Positions 1 to 12,770 of a stretch of DNA of 64,000 nt are shown one piece after another. How positions within the stretch are numbered: the stretch's first letter is position 1; each line of letters opens with the position of its first letter. Source of the stretch: Pelecanus crispus (lineage: Eukaryota > Chordata > Aves > Pelecaniformes > Pelecanidae); the NCBI RefSeq assembly GCF_030463565.1, contig NC_134649.1, positions 4,971,501 through 5,035,500 on the forward strand. Direction: 5' to 3'. The notes under the pieces were generated by a model that had not been told where the DNA came from, made no database searches, and was given only the letters and a program-made list of their open reading frames with translations. Position numbers and translations under genes: made by a program.

Positions 1-3000
1 ACAGTCCAAGCCACAAAGTCCCTCTGTCTAGCTTGCCTGTCTATTCATCTCTTGAGTGCCCATCACTTTCACATCTCCATGTGCTGTACAAGAGCAAAAA
101 TCTGGAATCTCCCGCCAGGAGATTCCCCACCTTAGCGCACCGGGGAGTCGGGTTTAATCCAAACTGGCCACATCTGTGAAGATCCTGTTCATGATCTAAG
201 ATGCAAAGAGCCAAGTCTTAATCATTACTTGTATCTTTGGGAATGTAAGCCTTGGAGAAAGAATCACAGTTTTGGGAGCAGACGATGACAGAAGGGTAAA
301 TTACATAATCTCCCGTAAATGGAGCCCGTTCGTAGCCCAATTACCCGTCCCAGCAGCCCCATGCAGTTGATTGCAGGATTATATAAAGGGCTTTTCATTA
401 GTCAGAGAGCCACAAAGGGAGCTCTTTCCAAGTCCTCCTTAGGATTACTTAACCGTCACTCCGGACAAGACCAGCAGAGCATTATTTGGACGTGTCAGAA
501 CAATATCCACCATCCTTTCCTCAAGCACGTCCGCTCCACTCGAGCATCTTCCCACAGAGGGGTACAGGGAGATGGGTGGTGTGTTTCCTGCACGAGACAG
601 GGTTGCCCACACACCGTGCCCCGGGATGGAGGGAGGTCTGCTGTGCCTCTGCCAGGGCGAGACATCTCCGGGTTGGAGCACCCGGCTACCTCCACCCTGA
701 AACGCTGATGTGGGCTGGGCGATGTGGAAACCCAAAAAAGTCCCACAAGCGTTCGTGAGCTGGTGGAGTGCCTGTACTGTCACAGCTAAAGAACTGAAGC
801 TGCAGCACATAGCAGATATCCTTCTCCTTCTCCTGCAAACTAGGGATGGACAGGCTTTTCCAACTTCCCCTGACCTGGTATATATAATAAAGACGCAGAG
901 CACTTGTGACAGCGGCACTGTAATCGCGATGTTGCCGCCACACCAGAGAATGTGGCCACGGAAGCAGGTCCTAATCGCGTCCTTATCGCTGCCTGGTGAT
1001 GTGACCTTAGAGAAGTTGCCTAACATAGCTCGTTCGCGCTCGTTCCCTTTCTCCATGGCAGAGATAATAACAGTTCATGGGTTTGCAGAACTTCATTCAT
1101 TCACATTTGTTTCTGGTATCTCAGATTATCAAAGAGCAGTCAGGAGGAAGACAGGCAAAGAACAAGCTCCTATTTGCTTGTCAGTTAGAAACAGTAACCT
1201 ATTTTAGATTAAAAAAGAAAAAAAAAAAATCCTGAGAGTGGTTGTTCCTCGGTCTTCACTGCTGCTCATTTTAAAATCTCCCCCAGCCTCCACCCCGCGA
1301 TCGCCTGGATGAAATGTTGACCATTTCACAGCGCACCAAATTGGTGTCTTCCCTCCCCTGGCAGGAATGACAATGCAAACAAAAATAGATAATGCATTTA
1401 AAAAATCTACAGTGGATCGTCATGGCGATAAATAATTGTAGCATGTTGCCATAGTAACTCTAGCTGTAATAAAGAGAGGCCTATCTGCAGCTTAGCTAAA
1501 TTTAGTTGTTCCAAACTATTAAAAATATTTTCAGATACTCTGGTAACTCTTTTTTAACATTTTCTAGGGTTGGAAAAAAGAGTTTATCTTCATTCATGCT
1601 TTTGTGTTGTCTCCACATTCCAAGTACACTTCATCACTAAAATAATCAATGCCATCCAATTTAAAAGTCATTAAGCTGAGGAAATTGCCAAGGATTTTTC
1701 TGTTCCCCATCTCGTCGAGGCTTTTTACCTGGAAGTCTAAAATCTGCCCATGGGAGGTTTCCATTCTGCCAGGCCTGGTGGGAACCCGCCCCCGAGCCCA
1801 GGATCCAGCCCCCAGCACGCACTGACGGGCGCTGGCTGCGGGAAAGGGCTTGCCTACGGGGTTTTTTTTGGAGGGGAGGGATTTTGGGGGGCTGAGTTAG
1901 CCCTCAGCGAGCATGGTTAGCATGAGGGTACTGTGCAAAACACATGGGGTATTTCCAGTCCCCAGCCGGGCTGTGTGTCACTTTCCCAGTCACCTGTCTG
2001 CTTTAAAACAAAGCCACATCGAATGAGATTTAAACACTGCTTAGTTGGCCAAAATCCCTCCCTGCCTCCCTCAGCTCACTGCCTGTTTGAACGGGCAGCT
2101 ACGTCCTGCCTGGAAACCTTCCCTCTGCCAAATGGGCTTTATTTTTCTGGAAAGAAGCCTTAACTCCCGCGATTCCTGATATTTTTTTCAGATTTTGACA
2201 TAAGATGGTCTCTTTTAGCTACGTCGCGCTGGAAGGAGGAATGAAAAACCACAGCGCGGGATATTAATTTTATTAATTTTCTTGGTAGTGCTACCTGCAG
2301 GCTGAAAAATCCTGAGTTCCCCCTCAGCTCGTGCGCCGCGTGCCCTTGGCCGAGCACGAGCCTGTTGCTTCTGATCCTCCTCAGCGGAAAGGAGCTTCTT
2401 CGCTTGTCTCTAGAGACAGGGCTTCCAGACTGCAAACTCTCAAAAAGCACTTACTGGCTGTCTGAGTTTGAAACCTTGGCTTCACATTTCTGATCTTATC
2501 TGGCTCTAAAACTTCCGGAATTGGAGATTTTCATGCGAACACTCGATAAATGGCTCTGCGGTTTTCCAAAAAGCAATTGGCAAAAACACACGTGCCTGAG
2601 AGCGGCGGCTTGAGGGATGGTGCCTCCTCCCCACCTCCCCCTCCGAGACCCTGCGCTGGAGTTTTTAGCGGGGTCAGGTTGCTGGAGTTTTCTGCCATTT
2701 CTTCACGCCCGCAATGGAAAGGTGGTTTCCATCTGCACTAATGTAGGTTTTTTCCTGTAGAGCATGAATTTAAGCCTTGTGCCTGAGCTGTCTGCAGAGT
2801 AGCAAGGGAGTCTGTGCCGTGGCCCGGGCTCCGTCCCGCGGGTGGGTTGGCGGCAGCAGATCTCCCTCGTCGTGGTGGCACCCGCTGGGGTGCCCAGGAC
2901 ATCTTTCTGTCCGCCCCAGGAAGAGCAGGATCAGTCTCCGTCACCCTGCCTGAATTTTCTAAGGCAGACAGGCTAAAGGACACGCTTTTAATAAACTCGA

Positions 3001-3937
3001 GTTGCAAAATAATTTACTGAACGTTTTCTCGTAGCTATTTATTTTGCTATCAGCCTGTGACATGGTCTTAATGGCACAATGAATTATAGTCGCTGGAGGA
3101 TGGGGTAACATGTTAATAGCCCTCTTCCACAAGCAAAGCTGTGTTTCTAAAAGGCACTTTTTAGCTAGTATAATGTTCTGTGTCTGAAATGAAACAAAGC
3201 AAGTTGTCTTATTGTTTTCTCATTTGACAGAGACTGCAGCCTATGGCTCACAAACACCACGGCATAAAAACAGAACGTACAACTCCGTAGGCAGAAATAC
3301 CTAAACTCCAAATAACCGCATGATTCAGGGAAAAAGAAACTGTGCCTTCTTGCTCCAATGCAAAACCAGAGGAAAGCATTTGGAGTGCTCTTTAACACGT
3401 CGGTGCCTGTAATTATGGAAGTTTTACTCTCTGCGTGCCCTAAAAATCTATTGAAGTCAAGGAGAGGGCAGGAAACGCAGCCGCAAGCTCAACGCAGGGA
3501 GAAGAGCCGGGTGATTACGGTGCTGAACACGGCCTCGGAGGTCTGCTCAACCTTTATCTTGGACTTTTAGTAGGACCTTGGGGAAAATCACCTGCAAATG
3601 TTCTGCTGCTGCTGTTTCCAAACTGCAAAACAAGACTAATGCATTTACGTCTCACCCTTTGATCTCGCTGGGAAGCTCTTCGCAGCAAGGGATCGTGTTT
3701 TGCTGGCGCATTTGCTCAGCGCCCAACGCGTCGCAGCTCAAACTTCAGCTGAGCTTTGAACACACTGGCAAGGTACAATTAATGATAACTCTTTGGTCCT
3801 GCTTTCCTTTAGCTAGACAGCAGCATCGCTCTCCCTGTTAGGTTCCTGCTTATCTACAGCTCCAAATAGCCACATGTTTTGGTGTAGTCAACGGGGGTAT
3901 GTTTCCAAGTGCTTGTTTGAAGGTTCCCACTGACAAA
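1..3937. other. Intergenic sequence far upstream of IGF1R
   Basis: No recognisable exon, RNA gene or complete mobile element is seen. The open frames are short, uncorrelated and do not resemble known proteins. The AT-rich block around 1370-1560 looks constrained and is listed separately. Confidence 0.6.
1370..1560. promoter_or_regulatory. Candidate conserved noncoding element with RFX X-box
   Basis: This AT-rich block contains several dense motif-like strings (TAATGCATTTAAA, TGGCGATAAATAATTG, TAGCTGTAATAAAG). At 1445-1458 it carries GTTGCCATAGTAAC, a near-palindromic X-box of the RFX family (GTTGCC half-site, spacer, imperfect inverted half-site). It is called a candidate enhancer by appearance only; no alignment was possible. 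Confidence 0.35.
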
Positions 3938-3998
3938 TGGTTGGACGGGATGATCTTAAAGGTCTTTTCCAACCTAAACAATTCTACAATTCTATGAA
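3938..3998 (+). mobile_element. CR1 retroposon 3-prime tail (5-prime truncated)
   Basis: The sequence contains the conserved CR1 end motif TTGGACGGGATGATCTTAAA followed by GGTCTTTTCCAACCTAAACA. It finishes with two copies of the 3-prime terminal octamer-type repeat (ATTCTACA, ATTCTATGA). CR1 is the dominant LINE of birds, moves by target-primed reverse transcription without a poly(A) tail, and is nearly always 5-prime truncated. The true 5-prime edge is unclear. Confidence 0.9.
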
Positions 3999-3999
3999 A

Positions 4000-6900
4000 T
4001 AGCAATATTTATTGTTGCACTAGACGGTCCTGGGTTTTGAGCCTTCACGCCTTGGCAGATGTTGTCCATTCCCCCACGCCCGCAGCCCCAGGTGAGCTGC
4101 CTGGCAGCAGAGGCTGCGTCCCTCCCAACGTGAGCTTTGTGTTATCGCTTACCCCGGTTTTTCTTTCCGTGCTGCCCAATCGTGCTCGTGTGCGATGGCG
4201 ACGTTCCAGCCGGCGACGTCCCACCCTCCCCGTGGCACTGGCAGGAGCTCCCCGGAGCTGGACAAAACCCCTAAGCGGCTGCGAGGGAGGGGAAAGGGAT
4301 GCGGTGCCTTTTCCTTGGGATGATTCCAGCTTTTAGGAAGAAACCAGAACGTGGCACAAGGATGTAAAGGCTCTGCCCTGGACAGGGCAGGAAAATCTGT
4401 TATTGTGAGAATTGTTAGGGATGATGCAGTGAAAACCACCTGCAACGTGGGCAAGACAAAGGCTTGCGGCTCCCTCCCGCTCAGCCTCTGCACAGCAGGA
4501 TTCCCGACGCCCTTATTTACATTTAAAACTATGAAGAAGAGAGCATAATCCTGTCTCATTCATGGTCTGTTGTGCACTGATATTTTGGATACTGGGTCTA
4601 AATTAGGTTTTAAAAATAGACCAGTGGTCTTTTTTTTTTTTTTTTTCTTCCCCTTGTTATAAACAGAAATTATTATCTCATGGAAACATTTAACCTCAAA
4701 TGGAACCTCATCTAATTTTTGCTGTGTTTATTATAGCCTGTGAAATATGAATGAGCATCACTGATATAACTCTATATGATTATTGAGCTGTGATGGGCCA
4801 GCTGGGAAAGACTCGGCTGTTTGGATAAAGAACCGAAAGTTCTGATATCGTGCTGATCTTTATTTGAATGATCCCAACCTCTGAGGCAGATAATATTGGC
4901 TCAGAAAGCTCTGGGAATTGTCCTTTCTCATCGAGTTTTATTGTTTCTGACCCTGGTCATGGCTGCAATCAGGAAACACAGGAGTCAATGGGAAAAATGC
5001 ATATCAGATTGAAAAGTTACTAATTTACTTGCCAAAAAAAAAAAAAAGAAAGTGAATTAATAAACATGAGGTTTACCCTTTTATTTGGTTTTTTTTCTGG
5101 ATGATTAAAAATGTATGTAATGCAGAATGTTAGTATTCATTTTTCCCATTTTGATGCAAGCCTAAATAATATATGCAACTATATAATATATAATTAGTAT
5201 AATATAATAAATATAGGTAATATCTATAACAAAACTGCGATGGGAAAATTTTGACTGATTCTACAGAAAGGTAGTATTCTGCTTTCATTTCATTTGAGCT
5301 AGTAGTTTTGCCATCACAAATTTAAAATCAATATAACAGTTTAAGGCAATCTTACCAATCCTGCAAACAGTTCCTGAAAACCACTGTGATTTACTTAGTT
5401 GGGGGAATTCAAGGATTATTGTTTTGGCTCTGAGTCTGTACAACTTCTGGGACATTGGCATCACATTTCGTAGCTGGGTTTTCCAGACATTATTCTGATA
5501 AACCTAATGATGGCTGTTAATGCCATGGAAGGACTGTACAGAGGTATCAGAAGGGAAGTTTTTAAGACTCCTCACGTACATGCACAACTCAATTTATGCA
5601 ATTAGAAAAAAGGTATGCTAATAAATCTGTACAAGCTAAGTCTACCAAATCTTCCTTTATTTTCTGAAGTGGCACAGGCAGATGCTTTGCCATAGGATCG
5701 ACTTCTCTGGGAGCAGCAGGCAGACCCCCGCCGCCACGAGAGCCACGACTGCGCTTTAACAACCGGTATTCTGGTTACTCCTTATAACACATGTTCACAA
5801 TAACTTGGATTTTTTTACCATGGCCTTGGTTACTGGTTACCCATGTGATGGATACAGAGGGCCAGCATTCGTTCTTCTTAAAAACCGCTCACTGTCACTG
5901 AATTGACTGGCACTGGATACCTTCAAAAGCAAGTAACTGCGACATCTTTTCTTGTAAATTGAAACCAGGGTGCAGAATAAATTAGAAGTCCAACACCAGG
6001 AAAGTATTTTACACATACTGAAATATGAAAAACTTCCCAAAATGGAGGTTTAAACTCTGTTTAGCCCACAGCCTCCACCCTCCCACCTCCAGCAGCCCAT
6101 GCAACATCCAGGCAAATGTTAGCAACGTCCCCACCACCACCGCGGAGGGCGAAAATGCATCAGGAGTGGATGCTGGCTGGAAATTTGGAGGCTGAACATA
6201 GTGGGAAGCTCTGGGCTTTAAAAAAAGAAAGGGGTACAAGTTCAAGGGCATTAAAGATTACCAGAGAAATTCAGTTGTACAAGTTGGATTCCTGTTAAGA
6301 AAGCAGCTATGTCTCTAAAGCATTCACCCTCCAGCTGGCCTCTCAGAGAGTTCACACAACTACAGCCCCACTGGGTGCAGCAGGGTTACACCTGACTTAC
6401 TCTTGTAGTACTGGGGTGGAAATCAGATCTAGCTCAAAGCAAAGCCTGACACCCATTTTCAGATAAATTCCTGTTATACTCAATGGAAAACGTACTTTGT
6501 GAACAGTTCAGGTATGGGAGTGTTTTTTACAAAGCCTCTGCAGAAGTCTATTGGAAAATTTAATATGTTTAATTCCATTTACTGGCTATTCTCTTAAAAA
6601 TCCTAAATTGGAAAACCATTCTTTTTCTGGAGGAAACAAAGAAAACACCAAAATATTCTGTTAGTCTGGAAAAAAAAGAACTATCTGTACAGTTCTCTGG
6701 TCAACTGAACCGGTGTATCATTTGTAAAGTGGTTTAACTATAGCAGTTGATGGTGGTCTAGAGAAGTTTTACATGAAATCTGTGCTTAAAAATAATTTAA
6801 TTCTAAAAAGAAAAGATTAAAATAGTTGCTGAGGAGCTAGTTACACTTAATGGCTCTTCATGAAATGGACAGAAAAGTATTTCTATTGAAAACGGCAAAA

Positions 6901-7555
6901 CTGTTCTGAAGAATAAATCAAATATTGCAAATAGAAGAGCAGTTCTACCATTCTCTTTCCATTAGAGTTTTCATACTTTTACATATGATACTTTTGGGGT
7001 AGAAATAAGTGTTACCTAATTTCAGCAATGCAATAAAAAAAGTTTAATTCGTATGTGGGCAAGGTTTTTTAATATGGAAATAACTAAATAAAATTCTGTT
7101 TGGGTTTTTTTTTCCCAAACAAGAAAACAAAATAAATGAATAATCAAAAGTGCTTCTAAGAGCTACATGTGATGAAAGCAGAGATAATTCTGTGGGACAT
7201 TCTTATTATTAGTTATGTTATTTAATAATTTTATTACTTTTTAGGAGTTCAGCATTTAATTTTTGAGTGATATATTCTCTGCTTAGCTAAACAGAGATTA
7301 ATTTATATTCTGCAATAAAATGTTATCTAATATCTTGGGGTTTTTCATTGTCTCTTCAAAACCGCCTAGAAATGAGAAATTGTTCAGTGCCTTGTGTTCA
7401 TTTATTTAACAAAGCATATAATTTAAAATATATGCAGGGGCTGAATTCTCTTTCTAGGTTCTCAAATGATTACCACGATTACTCTGAAGTAATTAAAAAA
7501 AAAAAAAAAATGCCATTAAGCCACTTAAATGCCAGCATCTCCCTATGAGTGAAAT
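4000..7555. other. Intergenic, AT-rich; no gene seen
   Basis: Mostly AT-rich single-copy sequence. It includes a T17 tract at 4630-4646, an A tract near 5034-5047 and an AT-rich low-complexity stretch at about 5167-5222. The block 4730-4990 (TATGAATGAGCATCACTGA, GATATCGTGCTGATCTTTA) has the look of a conserved noncoding element but cannot be tested here. No exon is supported. Confidence 0.55.
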
Positions 7556-7559
7556 AATT

Positions 7560-8200
7560 GAAGTGGCCGCGGGGCGTCCTGGGGAGGGGAGCAGCCTGCT
7601 GAGGTGACAGCCGCCCCAGTTGCTTGGGGTAGTGGCCAACGTCGTCTTCCTCTTGGCGTCTTGAATCTTCATTGTAATGGTCCCCTAGTGCCACGTGGGA
7701 GGTGCAAGTTTTGCCCTCTCTCTAGAGGCCATCATTGTGGTACCGGGGTGTTAAAAACAAGGCTGTTAAGGAATAAGGCTGATAAGCCATGGCTGGGGCA
7801 GATGGTACGTTGCTGATCCATGCTCTGTAAGAGCAAAATAACCATGCTTACAGGGAGAGAGGGCGAATAGGTGCAAATGAGGGGGTCGGGGAGAGTCACA
7901 AAGACCACGCTAGAAAGGACGAACCGCTCCCGGTGGTGTTCGGCTCTGCTTTTTGAAAAGCTGGGACACGGGATCCCCACGGGGAAGGATGACGCCGGGC
8001 AAAGCCGTGTCCCACACGCCCTGGGCGCTCCCGAGGGAGCAACCGTTCTGTGTCGGGGATGTGTCGGGAGTTTCCGTCCCGGCTCCCCTGGCCCATCGCC
8101 CGCGGTGCCGCGCAGGCTCAGCAGGATCAAGAAGGCACCGCTGCCTCTCCAGTGAGCGGGGAAGAACGTCACAGCTTTCACCTATAGATAAACCAGAAAA
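7560..8200. other. CpG-richer intergenic patch
   Basis: GC content and CpG count rise above the flanks, and open frames are present on both strands as expected for GC-rich DNA. No recognisable protein. It could be an orphan CpG island or a regulatory element. Confidence 0.35.
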
Positions 8201-8210
8201 GGGCTGACGA

Positions 8211-10750
8211 TAAGTGTGTGTTTGACTCCTACTGTCCTCAGAGCTACAAAAAAAAAAAAAAGAAAAAAAGGTAAAAAAAGAGGCTTTGAGAGCAATTTAA
8301 TGCCGCTTAGAGATGCTGGGCCCTTCTGGCTTAACCAGGGAGAGGGTGAACACATTTTGAGAAGGAAATTGAGATTGCAAGAACTAAATTTAAAGCACCC
8401 AAATGGCGTGCAAGTGGTCTGCGTTGGGTTAATATTATACCTTTAATTTTCTGAGCATCCCAAGCTGTAGAGGTGAGTGATGTTTTGAGAGGCAGAGGTG
8501 AGAGAGCATGTTAGAGGGCATAGAGCTGGTGCTCAGGAAAAATTCTTTCCACCCCAACTAACTTCCATTCACACCAGAAGACAGCCAGGGCTGCTGTTAA
8601 CACGCGCTGCACTTCCCGGGCTCCTGGAAAGTTGCCAGCATTTGTCTTGATGTCAAAAAGCGTGTTTCGTCATAAAAATAATGTAGGAAGTGATCCAGCC
8701 GAAATAAAATACAAAAAGAGGGAATAGTTTTTAAATGTCCAATTCTTTTTTCATCAGCCTAACGCAGAAAACTTTAAGAAACACCCAAACTTTTCATCAT
8801 CCCGAGAAATGGCTCCAGATGAAAGAAAAGATCTGCGCTGTAACAAAGTGTAAGTTCTGGCTGATGGTAGCTGTATGGAAGAGGTGAGAAGGAGTACAGG
8901 GAGTGAGCTGCTACTCTGCAGCAAGGGAAAAATAGTTTATTGCTGATCCACAAATTTAATTTGGGAGGATCCTTTGCAGACTCGATCTAAGTCTCAGATG
9001 CAGAGGGAACCTGCTTTCCCGTAGTGTCAGTACAATTATTCATAACACAACGCTGATTGCCCAGTGTTTAAACATTTCACTGATGGTCTTTTAATTAACC
9101 AGGGGAAGGTGGCTGGAGCCCAGCGTGGAGGCTGGGCTGCCCCAGGCTTTGAGTCCTGGGCTCTTCCCTGGATCCGCCAAGCACTTAAGCATTTGCTGAC
9201 TCGGGGTTAAGAAAGGTGGAGGCACCGAAAGAGCCTTATTGACTCATGATATTTTCCAGCCTGGCTTGTTTGTTTTCATTGTGCACACCAGTCCTGTTTA
9301 CCTTGATCAAAGATGGCAAAATCAACAACAACACTATGCAGACAGGGACTTGCAAAATTCCTACCGAAGGCATGACTGTGCCCAGACCTGTAGCTCCTGC
9401 TCTTCCCCCCGTCCTCTCTCTTTCTGCCATTGCACATTGTTTCTGCCTTACCCAACCCGTACTGCACCCTGTCTGCCAGGAAGCACCCCCAGCCTCGAGT
9501 TGCTTTTCTCAGGAGTGGCAAAATGAAATCCCAGTTTCCCTAGCAGGACCGGCAGCAGGAGATGGGAGGAAGAACGCGCACGGGCACCGCAAGCTCCTCT
9601 TGCCCTGCGCGCGGTGCGGCTGCTGTACCCGCTCTCGGGCATCCCTCTGGACACGGCAGCCACCCCCTGATTTTCAGCCTTGCGCTAATGCCTCCTTGTC
9701 ATGATTTCTGGAAAGATGTGGCCACTTGAGCGTACTTCCCACCACCGGGCTTCCCTGGCAGAGAAGACAGATGTGCAGCCTGCATTCACTCTGTTAGGGT
9801 CTGCTCAGCTTTTGAGGGTTAGGGAGAAGCAGAAAACCAATTAGGACGGTCCTGAAATTCTCCAAGCCTACCGCAGGCCCCGAGCGGGTTTCTGCACAGC
9901 CCCAGCGCACAAACCCCTTCTGTTCTGGCGGGAGCAGCCCCATCGAGATTACGATCTTCTGTCTGCTCCAGCCTCTGGAAAGCTTCTGAACATGCACTCC
10001 TCAGAGGAGCCATTGCAGACGTCCAGAGCGCACCGTAACAACAGAATTAGAACTGGAGAGTTATGCAAAATCCATCTGCAGTTTACCAGCATGATGCAAT
10101 GGTCCAGCCTTAAGCAGCTCTTGCACAGGTTTTTGTAGTAGTTGCAATACCAAGGACTCAACCTTAAGCAACATAAGGGGGCCTCAGAAAGAGACCAAAG
10201 GTAGTAGAAATGCTGTTTTCTTTCAGAATTTCTTTGCTCCCTAGGTCCGATTTTAATTGTTTAAATTTAAAAGGCCAACTAATTCTTTAGTTTAGGTTTC
10301 TTCTGTCCAGCTGAAGCCTGCGGCAGCTTCTCTATCTGGTCGCAAAGGCAATGTTGTACAGGAAGGGCAGTGAATAAAATTTTGCTCACGCTAAGGAAGA
10401 CTTTGCCGACAGGTTGCCCACCTGTGGTCTTGTCTCACGACTTTACAACTCCAAATAATGTGAAGAAGCCACTCTTCCTGAGCGATCCCCATTACACCCT
10501 ACACCTTTCATTTCCTCCTCTCTCAGCATCCCAGCTTGGAAGATTTTATCAGACAATAATTCCACATATCAAAGCAAAACAAAGGAACCAAGGCAAAGCC
10601 CGCTGGCATCAGCATAGGTAGCCAAGGCGGAGATAGCCCGCACCCAGAGAAATCTGCTTCGCGATTCGGTGGTAGGGTGCAGTAAATTGGTGTAAAATAA
10701 ACAGCGTCTATTTATAGCGGAGCAGAGCCTGCCTGCAGGCATTGCAGCTG
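8211..10750. other. Intergenic; no gene seen
   Basis: Mixed-composition sequence with an A-rich tract near 8248-8278 and a moderately GC-rich section at 9100-9700. Short open frames occur but none resembles a known protein or has convincing splice context. Confidence 0.5.
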
Positions 10751-10755
10751 GGTGG

Positions 10756-10779
10756 TTTTTTTTTTTTTTTTTTTTTTTT
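10756..10779 (+). repeat. T homopolymer (24)
   Basis: Run of 24 T followed by C5. No retroposon body was recognised beside it. Confidence 0.9.
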
Positions 10780-10849
10780 CCCCCTCTCTTTGCTCTGGAT
10801 GAATGAGGGTTTTTCAATGAGGATCCAGGTTTCCCGAAGTAAAGTCCAC

Positions 10850-11390
10850 CCCACCTCTTGGCGCGCACCCCCAGACAGTCCATATGTCATGAGCAAAATA
10901 TGCGGCGCCCTAAAGAGCGGAGTGGAGTCTCGCCTGGGTGGGATCGGGACCTGGAGGGAGACCCGTGGGTGCTGGGCACCAAGGGCAGCCCGAGGGCAAG
11001 GGGCTGGGGAGGGCCACCCAGGCGGTTGCCACCACCAACCCCACGGCAGCCGACGGGAGCCGGGCAGCTCCGGGCGCCTCTCGGCAGCCCCCGCGCCGTC
11101 ACCCACCGGCCGAGGAGCAGCCATGGGTCGGTGGCTTGGCCTTCGCTTTTCGTGCCCCAAAACCGAGCCCGGCTCTCCTAGCTCTGAGGTTACACGCTCA
11201 GACACACACGCGCGCGCACGCAAGCGAAATGATTTCCATGCCTCCACGGCTCCCGTCGGATGTGGGTGGTCCCGGCGAGAGGAATGCGAGCGGTGGGATT
11301 CACGTACCATCTCGCCGCTTTCTGTAGGCGATTGACCCGGGCAGCATCCGAGCGCCGGCGCGTTTTCCACGCACCTCTGATCACAACCAC
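10850..11390. other. Distal CpG island about 20 kb upstream of IGF1R
   Basis: A compact CpG-dense segment (GGCGCGCACC, GCGGCGCCCTAAAG, ACGCGCGCGCACGC) in otherwise AT-rich flanks. Frames on both strands are open but low-complexity in composition. It may be the promoter of an unannotated noncoding transcript or an orphan island acting as an enhancer. Confidence 0.45.
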
Positions 11391-12089
11391 AAAGAAGAAA
11401 TTGATTTCTCCTAATGTAAACATCCCTAAAATGACAAAAGAGGGTTTTTTTTGCCGCCCCCACAACAGCAAAAAAGGGCGGAAAGAATAAAGTGTCGCTA
11501 AACCCCCCGGTGCCTCACCACGACACAGATTTACATCTCTGAGTCAGATCTTTGCAGCTCCCTGCATATGGTCCGCATGATATGCAGTTCCTGGCTAGTG
11601 ACTCACCAATATAAAGAAATCACTTCAGACCGAGCAAGCAGACAACCCGAATTTTGCCATCGCAGGCTCCAAGGGACAAGGGACGCAGCCTGACCCGGCC
11701 AAGCCTGACTCGGCTCCCGCCGGGGTGAACCGGCAGCAGCTCCACCGGCGTCCTGGCACATTTTTTTTAAAAGCTTCTTAAAATTGCCTTTTTTTTTTTA
11801 TTATTTTTGCTGTGGTCGAAAATAACGTCTAAGATTACAAAAATTGAAAGAGATAAGAAGAATGGTTTTGTCTCTTTCTTTCCAGGTTGCTGACTTGGTT
11901 CATTCGATATCACTTTGCGGAGAGGGTATTTGGTTTCAGTGTTTCCACTGTGCGGTCACTTAGGTAGTTTCCTTTTGTTCTTCAAGTGGTTGTTTTTTCA
12001 CAATGATATAAAGAGAGCGAGAGTAAAAACCTTTTAAAATATGATGGTTGAAGCCACAAAAACTGGCAGGTGGACTCACACATGTCAGT

Positions 12090-12770
12090 CCACAGGAATC
12101 AAATTCAATCAGCTACTCATTAATAAAAGAAGAATTTATTGTGGAATTGATTAAATTTCCAGTGGACATCATGCTAGATGAGCTCACAGTCAGACCTGCG
12201 GTGTCAAGTTTGCATGACATTTAGCTTGCATTTTGATTTTTTTGGGTAGTTTTAAAATTTAAAACTCTCTTTAAATACATTGAGCAACAATTCAGCTGGC
12301 ATTATAGAGGAAAAGAGTCATGGTAGGGAAAGTTGCTGAAATTACATCATCTAGAATTTTTCACAGAGATGGTTATCAGAAGCCCCACAGAAACATTGCT
12401 CTCGGTTTTGTGGGCTGAGCTGGTTCCCAGCACTTTTCCCTCTGTACATTCAGAATTCAGAATTCAGAACCTGGAACTAATTCTCCTCCGTAATTGAGAA
12501 AACAGACTTAAAAAAATCTCAGGAATCCCAGAATTATTCAAACAGCTATCTTTAACCTCCCTTCTTTTTGTTTAAAATAGTGATATGAAATCCAAAGCCA
12601 TTTAATTAATTGGAAATTGTTACACTGAAGCGTGTACAAAAGAATGATCAAAAGGGGTGCTAAAGCCATTAAATAATCAAATAGCAATACCATTAAGTAA
12701 CTAATTAGTATGTGCAATAAATGGCTAGACTGTGTTAATGAGCTCTCTCATATATCTTAAGTCAGGTCTG
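12090..12770. promoter_or_regulatory. Candidate conserved noncoding elements with homeodomain-type motifs
   Basis: Two AT-rich blocks (about 12090-12320 and 12590-12770) are dense in TAAT/ATTA cores, for example TTAATTAATTGG, CCATTAAATAATCAAATAGC and AAGTAACTAATTAGTATG. Such composition without low complexity is typical of developmental enhancers conserved among vertebrates. This is a visual judgement without alignment. Confidence 0.3.
12448..12468 (+). repeat. ATTCAGA x3 tandem repeat
   Basis: Three perfect head-to-tail 7-bp units between the two homeodomain-motif-rich blocks. Confidence 0.85.
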
